Below, piece by piece: positions 31,393 to 37,890 of a stretch of DNA of 37,890 nt (within the stretch, counting starts at the first letter, position 1; every line of letters begins with the position of its first letter). Position numbers and translations under genes: made by a program. The stretch comes from Dawidia soli (GTDB lineage: Bacteria; Bacteroidota; Bacteroidia; Cytophagales; Cyclobacteriaceae): assembly GCF_018598185.1 (NCBI RefSeq), contig NZ_JAHESC010000058.1:1-37890 (forward strand), in the 5' to 3' direction. The notes beneath the pieces were generated by a model. The model worked only from the letters and a program-made list of their open reading frames with translations, made no database searches and was not told the origin of the DNA.

Positions 31393-33927
31393 ATGATGCA
31401 CTATTGGGTTGGTAACCTCGGTCACTTCTTTGTCATTACGTCATTTGTCACGGCCATCGCGGCAGCATTCGCGTACTTCCGCGCCGCGGCCACCGAAGAC
31501 CTGGGCAACAAAAACGCCTGGCTCATCAACGGCCGGACGGGCTACTACCTGCACGCCGTCGCCATCGTCGGTGTTTGTGTGCTGCTGTTTGTCATCATCT
31601 GCAACCACTACTTCGAGTATCACTACGCCTACAGCCATTCTGATAAAAAGCTGTCCACCGATTATCTGATCTCGACATTTTGGAACGGGCAGGAGGGCAG
31701 CTTCCTGTTGTGGATGTTCTGGCAGGCGCTGCTGGGCATCGTACTGATCCATACCAACAAATTCTGGGAGGCGCCCGTCATGACCGTGTTCGCCCTCGTA
31801 CAGGCCTTCCTGGCGTCGATGATCCTCGGCGTGGTGTTGCCGGGCATATCGGTAAAGATCGGCAGCTCGCCGTTCATCCTGCTGCGCGAAGTCATGCAAG
31901 ATGCGCCCATCTTTAAGACCAACCCCAACTTCATTCCCGAAGACGGCACCGGCCTCAACCCGTTGCTGCAAAACTACTGGATGGTCATTCACCCGCCCAC
32001 GCTGTTCCTCGGCTTTGCCACAACGCTCGTACCCTTTTCATTTTGTATCGCCGGCCTCTGGTTTAAGAAATACCGCGAGTGGATCCGCCCCTCACTACCG
32101 TGGGCACTGTTCAGCGCGGCCGTACTGGGCCTGGGTATATTGATGGGTGGCTATTGGGCCTACGAAACGCTCAACTTCGGCGGCTACTGGAACTGGGATC
32201 CGGTAGAAAATGGTGTATATGTGCCCTGGCTCGTACTGGTAGGCTCCATTCACACCATGATCTCTTATAAGAACAGCGAGACTGCGCTGAAAGCATCCGT
32301 CATCCTGGTGATCGCAACGTTCATTCTGATCTTATACTCAACGTTCCTGACACGCAGCGGCGTGCTGGGCGATACATCCGTACACTCCTTTACCGACCTG
32401 GGCTTGTCAGGGCAGCTGTTGGCTTACTTACTGTTCTTTGCCGTGGCGGCTATTGTATTGGCCATCGTACGCTGGCGCGAAATTCCCTCCAGCAAAGAGG
32501 AGGCCGCCGTATACTCACGCGAGTTCTGGATCTTTATCGGCGTGATCACGCTTTGCTTTATGGGCTTCCAGGTGTTGATCCCCACGTCGTTTCCGGTGTG
32601 GAACCAGTTCGTAGGGTTGTTCGGTATCAAATCTTCACTCGCCCCTCCCGGCGACCAGATCGCCTTTTATTCTAAGTTCCAGCTGTGGTTTGCCATTATC
32701 ATAGCCTTTCTTTCCGGTGCCGTGCAGTTTCTGTGGTGGAAAAAGATCGACGTCAGGACCTGGATGCAGCAGCTCATTATACCCTTTGTGGTAGCGTTGC
32801 TGGCAGCGCTCATCATTGTCAACGTCCGCAAAGTATTTGATATACGTTTTGTGCTGATGCTGCTCGGTGGGTTATTCACGATATGCGCCAACGCTAAAAT
32901 TATTATACAGCTGATGCGCACCAGCCCCGGCCTGTCTGGCGGTGCCGTGGCGCACATCGGCGTTGGCCTGATGCTGATCGGCGTGATGTTCTCGGCCGGC
33001 TACTCACGGGTCGTGTCGCTGAACAACACGGGCATGATGATCTCCAAGGATTTCAGCGACGAGTTTAACCGCGACAACCTCATTCTCTTTATCAACGAAC
33101 CCCGCACCATGTGGGGCTATGACATCGAGTACATGGGCGAGCGCCTGGTTCCGCGTTATCACGGGGGCTATGTACGCAGCAGCGACGTGGTCACGACCGT
33201 CGACAAAGATCTTGTCATTACCAAGATCCCTCAGAACCTCGAAGGCGTCGCCTATAAAGCCGGCGACACGATCAGGGTCAAAGGAGAAGACACCTACTAC
33301 GAAATTCAGCTCCGCAAGGACGGCAAAACCTATAAGCTTCACCCGCGTGCCCAGATCAACCAGGAGATGGGCGGCATACTGGCGTCACCCGACATCTACC
33401 GCACCGTGAGCGCTGACCTGTACACACACGTGTCGTCGGTCATGAACACCACCGAAGAGCCGGAGTGGAGCCCCTTGCAAGAGGACACCGTTCGTCAGGG
33501 GCAGCAGTTTTTTGCCAACGACTATGTCACCGTGCTGGAATCGGTCGAACGCGTGAACACCGTAGAGGGCGTGACGCTGGGAGATCAGGACGTGGCCGTG
33601 CGGGCGCATATCCGGATCCAGGGCGAACGCGGCGATTATATAGCCGAACCGCTCTTTGTCATCAAAGACAAAATGGTGGGCCGCATCTCCGACGAGGTCA
33701 AAGACCTGGGCTTGCGCTTCACACTGCTCAGCATCCACCCCGAGACCAACACCTTTGTCGTGGGAGTCAACACCCGGCAGAAGGATTGGGTTATCATCAA
33801 GGCCATGGAGAAACCGTTCATCAACATTCTGTGGATCGGTACCCTCGTACTGATGGCCGGCTTTGGCATCGCCATGGTACGCCGCTTCCGCGAGTTCATC
33901 AAGATGAGAGCGAAAGGCCAGGAGTAA
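31393..33927 (+). CDS. ccmF: Cytochrome c haem lyase CcmF
   Basis: An 844-residue multi-pass membrane protein, longer than E. coli CcmF (about 650). Seen: FWNGQEGSFLLWMFWQALLG (96-115), QNYWMVIHPPTLFLGFATT (193-211) with His200, the WWD haem-handling loop GGYWNWDPVENG (263-274), SVHSFTDLGLSG and a final membrane helix near 810-830. Between about 560 and 800 lies a large periplasmic beta-rich domain. CcmF joins haem from CcmE to the CxxCH cysteines of apocytochrome c. No ccmG, ccmH or ccmI gene follows. Two consecutive ATG codons open the gene; either may start it. Confidence 0.94.
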   Translation: MMHYWVGNLGHFFVITSFVTAIAAAFAYFRAAATEDLGNKNAWLINGRTGYYLHAVAIVGVCVLLFVIICNHYFEYHYAYSHSDKKLSTDYLISTFWNGQEGSFLLWMFWQALLGIVLIHTNKFWEAPVMTVFALVQAFLASMILGVVLPGISVKIGSSPFILLREVMQDAPIFKTNPNFIPEDGTGLNPLLQNYWMVIHPPTLFLGFATTLVPFSFCIAGLWFKKYREWIRPSLPWALFSAAVLGLGILMGGYWAYETLNFGGYWNWDPVENGVYVPWLVLVGSIHTMISYKNSETALKASVILVIATFILILYSTFLTRSGVLGDTSVHSFTDLGLSGQLLAYLLFFAVAAIVLAIVRWREIPSSKEEAAVYSREFWIFIGVITLCFMGFQVLIPTSFPVWNQFVGLFGIKSSLAPPGDQIAFYSKFQLWFAIIIAFLSGAVQFLWWKKIDVRTWMQQLIIPFVVALLAALIIVNVRKVFDIRFVLMLLGGLFTICANAKIIIQLMRTSPGLSGGAVAHIGVGLMLIGVMFSAGYSRVVSLNNTGMMISKDFSDEFNRDNLILFINEPRTMWGYDIEYMGERLVPRYHGGYVRSSDVVTTVDKDLVITKIPQNLEGVAYKAGDTIRVKGEDTYYEIQLRKDGKTYKLHPRAQINQEMGGILASPDIYRTVSADLYTHVSSVMNTTEEPEWSPLQEDTVRQGQQFFANDYVTVLESVERVNTVEGVTLGDQDVAVRAHIRIQGERGDYIAEPLFVIKDKMVGRISDEVKDLGLRFTLLSIHPETNTFVVGVNTRQKDWVIIKAMEKPFINILWIGTLVLMAGFGIAMVRRFREFIKMRAKGQE

Positions 33928-33975
33928 GCAGCGTCGCAATACCGTATAGGGCACACGGGTACCACCGGGGTGTCA

Positions 33976-35340
33976 ATGCTTTTATGTTACGCTCAGGCCG
34001 CTTATATTGAACGCGTGAATTTGCTGTGCGACTATTTTATCGGTGACTACCTACGCCGTGAACCTGACCTATTGAAACAGGCGAGCATCCGACTGGTGTA
34101 TCACATCCTCATGGCCGCCATCATCTCGCTGGTCTTCTTCTTCGCCATTTACATCATTAAGCGATACGATGTCCAGCTGATCAAGAACCTGATCATCTTT
34201 GCGCTGTTCGTCGGAGCACTTTTTTATATCAAGTATACCGGATCGATCCGGTCTGTCTGCCACTTCCTCGTCACGGTTACGTGGTTGAACAATAATGTCA
34301 ACATCTATCTCTTCGAGGATTTTAATTTCATCGTTGCGTTGCTGACCGTAGCCGATATCCTCTTTGCCTTTCATACACTGGGGAGTCGCGCGGGATTGAT
34401 CTATTCGCTGTTGCACTTTCTCCCCATCCTGGCATACTTCATGATCCGCCATGCTGGCATCCACCTGAATCCCGGACCGCCGCAACAACTGGCCTACACG
34501 GAGAGCATCATCACGTTGTTCCTCATGTTCTTTATCATTATCTACCTCATCTATCATTACCATCAGGCCTACGAGCTGGCACGCCGCGCCATCTTGCAGA
34601 ACGTAGAAGACCTGGAGAAAGCCCGCGAGATCGCCCACGCCATGAACAGGCTCAAGGCGAACTTCCTCTCGAACATGTCGCACGAGATCCGCACGCCCGT
34701 CAACGGTATCCTGGGCCTCAGCCAGGTGATCGCCCTCGAGTCGAAGGAAGAAGACACGCGCAAGTATGTGGAAATGCAACAGCAAAGCGGCCGTCGCCTG
34801 CTCGACACTATGACGAGCCTACTCGAGCTGTCGCGCCTCGAGGCCGAACAGGAAGAGCCCGGGCGCAGGGCCGTAGCCATCAATCCCCTCGTGGAACAGT
34901 GCCTGGCCGACGTCGAGGGCCGTGTGCGCGAGAAAAGACTCGACATCACCTTCCGCCCTTGCCCCAACAGACCGGAAGGTCTGTCGGACGAGCACATGCT
35001 GCGGCAGGTCATCGCCCACGTCGTGGGCAATGCCGTGAAGTTTACCGACCGCGGCAGTATACTCGTGGAGACCCGCCTGGCGGAGGCCGACCCCGGCATG
35101 ATCATGATCCGCATTACCGACACGGGCATCGGTATCGGCCCCGAGTTTATGGCCCGCATGTACAGCCCCTTTGAGCAGGAAAGCACCGGCCGCAGCCGCA
35201 GTCACGAAGGCACCGGATTAGGACTTGCCCTGGCGAAGAAGTACATTCAGTCTCTGAAAGGCGAAATACGCGCCCAATCAGAAAAAGGCAAAGGCAGTGT
35301 ATTTACCATACTGCTTCCGGCCTATATACCCACAGCATGA
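33976..35340 (+). CDS. Membrane-bound sensor histidine kinase
   Basis: About 454 residues. Five to six membrane helices (about 40-195) form a 7TM-like sensor without a recognisable extracellular domain. A coiled coil (about 200-230) leads to the HisKA domain with the phospho-accepting His in SNMSHEIRTPVNGILGL (His near 236), then the ATPase with the N-box HVVGNAVKFTDRG, DTGIGIG, the F-box SPFEQ and GTGLGLALAKKY. The start is uncertain: ATG 33976 is listed, GTG 33970 extends it, and GTG 34015 (MNLLCDYFIGDYL) gives a start closer to related kinases. The stop overlaps the next gene as ATGA, so it is paired with that response regulator. No ligand can be inferred. Confidence 0.9.
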   Translation: MLLCYAQAAYIERVNLLCDYFIGDYLRREPDLLKQASIRLVYHILMAAIISLVFFFAIYIIKRYDVQLIKNLIIFALFVGALFYIKYTGSIRSVCHFLVTVTWLNNNVNIYLFEDFNFIVALLTVADILFAFHTLGSRAGLIYSLLHFLPILAYFMIRHAGIHLNPGPPQQLAYTESIITLFLMFFIIIYLIYHYHQAYELARRAILQNVEDLEKAREIAHAMNRLKANFLSNMSHEIRTPVNGILGLSQVIALESKEEDTRKYVEMQQQSGRRLLDTMTSLLELSRLEAEQEEPGRRAVAINPLVEQCLADVEGRVREKRLDITFRPCPNRPEGLSDEHMLRQVIAHVVGNAVKFTDRGSILVETRLAEADPGMIMIRITDTGIGIGPEFMARMYSPFEQESTGRSRSHEGTGLGLALAKKYIQSLKGEIRAQSEKGKGSVFTILLPAYIPTA

Positions 35341-35705
35341 AGCGCATCTTATACGTCGAAGACGACCTGATCAACGCGTTGGTCATGGAGAAACTTTTAA
35401 AAGAAAGGTTTTTGATCACCCATGTGAACAACGGTGAAAGCTGTCTGGCAACGCTGGCCCGTGAAAGCTTTGACCTGGTGCTGATGGACATCAACCTCGG
35501 CCCCGGCCGGATGACGGGTGTCGAAGCGCTGCAAGCCATCCGCCGCGGGCCCGCGACGGCCGGCATACCCGTGGTAGCCATCACCGGCTATGCCTTTGCC
35601 CACGACGAAGAACGGTTTCTGAAAGAGGGCTTTACCGGCTACATTCGCAAGCCACTCGACTGGCGTGCGTTGCCCGAAAAAATCGACCAATATTTTGCCC
35701 GGTAG
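35337..35705 (+). CDS. Single-domain response regulator (CheY-like)
   Basis: A 122-residue receiver domain with no output domain. Seen: the acidic pocket YVEDD (6-10), the phospho-acceptor Asp51 in LVLMDINLG, Thr83 in AITGYA and Lys105 in YIRKPLDW. It overlaps the kinase gene by 4 bases, so the kinase is the likely phospho-donor. With no DNA-binding or enzymatic domain it must act by protein contact or feed a phosphorelay. A 51-base gap follows before rarA. Confidence 0.92.
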   Translation: MKRILYVEDDLINALVMEKLLKERFLITHVNNGESCLATLARESFDLVLMDINLGPGRMTGVEALQAIRRGPATAGIPVVAITGYAFAHDEERFLKEGFTGYIRKPLDWRALPEKIDQYFAR

Positions 35706-35756
35706 TTTTACTTCCTGGGGGTTTTTGTAATTTCAAAACTTTAGTGATAACCGATC

Positions 35757-37025
35757 GTGCTGTTGAATTCACGTCCCCCGTTGGCGGAGCGCATGCGCCC
35801 GGCAAAGCTCGATGAGCTGATAGGACAAGAACATCTTACAGGCCCGAATGGAGTCATCCGCCGGGCCATACAAATGGGCAATATTCCCTCCATGATCTTC
35901 TGGGGGCCGCCCGGTGTCGGCAAGACCACCCTGGCCAACATCATTGCCAACGAAATAAAGAAACCGTTCTATACCCTCAGCGCCATCAACGCCGGCGTAA
36001 AAGACGTGCGCGAGATCATCGACAAAGCCAAACACTCGACGCGCTCCATCCTGTTCATCGACGAGATCCACCGCTTCAATAAAAGTCAGCAGGACGCCCT
36101 CCTGGGGGCGGTCGAAAAGGGAACCATCACACTCATTGGCGCCACCACCGAAAACCCCTCGTTTGAAGTGAACACCGCGCTGCTGTCGCGGTGCCAGGTA
36201 TATACGTTGCGTGCCCTGACCGAAGACAAGCTGCTGGAGCTCGTGCGCCAGGCGCTGACACGCGACGAAGACCTCAAGACCCGCAACATCGAAATACGCG
36301 AGCACCAGGCGCTGCTCAACATCAGCGGCGGTGACGGCCGCAAGCTGCTCAACCTCGTCGAGCTGATCACCGAAGCCGTGCCCGGCGACCTCGTCGTTAC
36401 CGACGAGCTGGTCATGGAGCTGGCGCAAAAACACATCGCCATCTATGACAAGAATGGCGAGCAGCACTACGATATCATCTCCGCCTTTATCAAGTCCATC
36501 CGCGGCAGCGACCCGAACGCCGCGCTATACTACCTGGCACGTATGGTAGAAGGAGGGGAAGATGTGAAGTTCATCGCCCGCCGGTTGGTCATACTCGCGT
36601 CGGAAGATGTCGGCAACGCAAACCCCACGGCGCTCATCCTGGCGACGAACACCTTTCAGGCCGTCAACATCATAGGCTACCCCGAGGCACGCATCATCCT
36701 GGCGCAATGTGTAGTATACCTGGCCAGCTCGTCCAAGAGCAACGCCAGCTATATGGGCATCGGCAAAGCGCTGCAGATGGTAGCACAGACCGGCGACCTG
36801 CCGGTGCCGCTGTCGATCCGCAATGCACCCACCAAGCTCATGAAAGACATGGACTACGGCAAGAACTACCAATACGCGCACGACTACGAAAACAACTTCA
36901 TCAACATGGAGTTCCTGCCCGACAAGATCAAAGGCACCAAGTTCTACGAACCGGGCAACAACGCACGCGAAGACGAGCTGCGCAAGTACCTGCGCAATCT
37001 TTGGAAAGATAAATACCGATACTAA
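35757..37025 (+). CDS. rarA: Replication-associated recombination protein RarA (MgsA)
   Basis: A 422-residue AAA+ ATPase of the clamp-loader-like family. Seen: PLAERMRPAKLDELIGQEHL (8-27), Walker A WGPPGVGKTT (49-58), Walker B ILFIDEIHRFNKSQQDALL (98-116), sensor 1 IGATTENPSF (about 126-135), the arginine-finger region LLSRCQVY, and the C-terminal tetramerisation part with SIRGSDPNAALYYLARM and DVGNANP. It acts at stalled replication forks with SSB. The start codon is GTG at 35757; no ATG is available before residue 13. The length matches RarA. Confidence 0.95.
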   Translation: MLLNSRPPLAERMRPAKLDELIGQEHLTGPNGVIRRAIQMGNIPSMIFWGPPGVGKTTLANIIANEIKKPFYTLSAINAGVKDVREIIDKAKHSTRSILFIDEIHRFNKSQQDALLGAVEKGTITLIGATTENPSFEVNTALLSRCQVYTLRALTEDKLLELVRQALTRDEDLKTRNIEIREHQALLNISGGDGRKLLNLVELITEAVPGDLVVTDELVMELAQKHIAIYDKNGEQHYDIISAFIKSIRGSDPNAALYYLARMVEGGEDVKFIARRLVILASEDVGNANPTALILATNTFQAVNIIGYPEARIILAQCVVYLASSSKSNASYMGIGKALQMVAQTGDLPVPLSIRNAPTKLMKDMDYGKNYQYAHDYENNFINMEFLPDKIKGTKFYEPGNNAREDELRKYLRNLWKDKYRY

Positions 37026-37040
37026 CCCAGGCCGGCCGCC

Positions 37041-37890
37041 ATGCAACAGATACTCTTCGACTCATCGCCCGCTTATTTGCTACTGTGCCTCGTATTGGCC
37101 GTAGCGCTGGCGTACCTCATGTATCGCGCCGGCCACCCCTGGAGCAAGACGTGGAACCGCGCACTCCTCGGCCTGCGCGCAGTGCTGCTCTTCCTGCTGT
37201 TCTTCCTGCTGCTGGGCCCGATCGTACGGCAGATCAACAACCTCTTTGAAAAGCCCGTGTTCGTACTGTTGTACGACGACTCCGCCTCGGTGCGCGAAGC
37301 AACAGACTCTACCGTGCTGCATATGGTAGTGCAACGATTACAAGCCACCGAACAAGCCCTGGAAGAGCAGGGCTACCAGGTGGTCCGTACCGGCCTGGCC
37401 GGAACTCCCCTCGACAACGTAACGTATACTGCGCCTACCACCGACCTGACAGGGGCACTGAAAAAAATATCCGATCGCTACGAAGGCAAAAAGATCGCCG
37501 GCGTACTGCTGGCGTCCGACGGTATATATAACACCGGCCTCTCGCCGCTCTATGCTTCGTACGGATTCCCCGTTCACACCCTGGGCCTGGGCGATACGCT
37601 GCAGCGCATGGACATTGCCGTCAAGAACGTCGCCTATAACAAGATAGCCTACCAGGGCAACCAGTTCCCCGTGCGGGTAGAGGTCATGGCGCGCAACGTC
37701 GGCAGCCGCGCCGTGCAGGTGTCGCTGCTGCAACGCGGCCGGGTGCTGTCGCAACAAACCAAGCCGGCCAACGGCGACCAGCTGCTGGTATACGATTTCC
37801 TCGCCGCCGCCAACGATCAGGGTATCCAAAAGCTCGACGTGGAAGTTACCGTGCTGCCCGGCGAGTTCAACACCCGCAACAACCGTACAT
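37041..37890 (+). CDS. Membrane VWA-domain protein, 3' end outside the window
   Basis: An open frame from ATG 37041 runs past the window end (283 codons seen). Two hydrophobic segments (about 10-28 and 42-62) precede a von Willebrand factor A domain. FVLLYDDSASV near residues 74-84 gives a MIDAS-like DxSxS, and VLLASDGIYNTG (about 154-165) gives the later Asp of that fold. The part after about 200 (YNKIAYQGNQFPVRVEVMARN) looks like an Ig-like domain with NQFPVRVEV. Bacteroidota carry large proteins of this layout, related to the BatA/BatB type, of unclear function. It starts 15 bases after rarA and may be co-transcribed with it. Confidence 0.75.
   Translation, partial: MQQILFDSSPAYLLLCLVLAVALAYLMYRAGHPWSKTWNRALLGLRAVLLFLLFFLLLGPIVRQINNLFEKPVFVLLYDDSASVREATDSTVLHMVVQRLQATEQALEEQGYQVVRTGLAGTPLDNVTYTAPTTDLTGALKKISDRYEGKKIAGVLLASDGIYNTGLSPLYASYGFPVHTLGLGDTLQRMDIAVKNVAYNKIAYQGNQFPVRVEVMARNVGSRAVQVSLLQRGRVLSQQTKPANGDQLLVYDFLAAANDQGIQKLDVEVTVLPGEFNTRNNRT

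Noticed and set aside
1-37890. Signs of a mobile island (transposase, integrase, direct repeats, att site).
   Set aside because: None were seen. The nearby 5S rRNA end could be an insertion hotspot, but there is no integrase or flanking repeat to support it.

Overview
The window looks like chromosome from a member of the Bacteroidota, probably of the Cytophagales type (inference). The evidence is the TAnnTTTG promoter -7 boxes, the near absence of Shine-Dalgarno sequences, the lipoprotein signals, and the gene families present. It is dominated by a surface-polysaccharide locus, with housekeeping genes on both sides. I see no insertion sequence, CRISPR array, tRNA or prophage.

Layout. (1) 1-80: the 3' end of a 5S rRNA on the + strand, followed by a strong intrinsic terminator, so an rRNA operon ends here. 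81-286 holds no gene I can support. (2) 287-2632, minus strand: pheS, a 3-hydroxyacyl-CoA dehydrogenase and a small Rieske-like lipoprotein form a tight unit with its own promoter. (3) 2679-21558, minus strand: a run of 17 closely packed genes reading pseB, aldo/keto reductase, pseC, an SpsF-type cytidylyltransferase, a class III aminotransferase, a pseG-pseH fusion, pseI, a hexapeptide acyltransferase, a PhyH-type dioxygenase, a Wzx flippase, a KpsC/KpsS-like transferase, a GT4 transferase, two Wzy/WaaL-type proteins, a WecG/TagA transferase, a DegT aminotransferase and a WecA-type initiating transferase. (4) 21666-22688, plus strand: a lipoprotein polysaccharide deacetylase. (5) 22637-28336, minus strand: UDP-glucuronate 4-epimerase, UDP-HexNAc dehydrogenase, wbpE, wlbB, wlbA and an outer-membrane beta-barrel protein. 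(6) 28420-33927, plus strand: a Wzz-like chain-length protein followed by ccmB, ccmC, ccmD, ccmE and ccmF. (7) 33976-37890, plus strand: a histidine kinase, a single-domain response regulator, rarA, and the start of a membrane VWA protein cut by the window edge.

How the genes fit together (inference from known families). PseB, PseC, PseH, PseG and PseI, with the SpsF-like enzyme, should build a CMP-activated pseudaminic-acid-type nonulosonic acid. The UDP-HexNAc dehydrogenase, WlbA, WbpE and WlbB should build UDP-GlcNAc3NAcA, a di-N-acetylated hexuronic acid. No WbpI-type 2-epimerase is visible, so the manno form would need one from elsewhere. WecA starts a repeat unit on undecaprenyl phosphate, the glycosyltransferases extend it, Wzx flips it, a Wzy-type protein polymerises it under Wzz control, and the second Wzy/WaaL-type protein may ligate it.

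The most unusual content is a membrane-anchored 2-oxoglutarate/Fe(II) dioxygenase plus an unassigned aldo/keto reductase and class III aminotransferase inside the nonulosonate operon, suggesting an undescribed sugar modification. The cytochrome c maturation cluster is also notable: its CcmE has a CxxxY haem-attachment motif instead of HxxxY, and ccmA, ccmG, ccmH and ccmI are absent from the locus.
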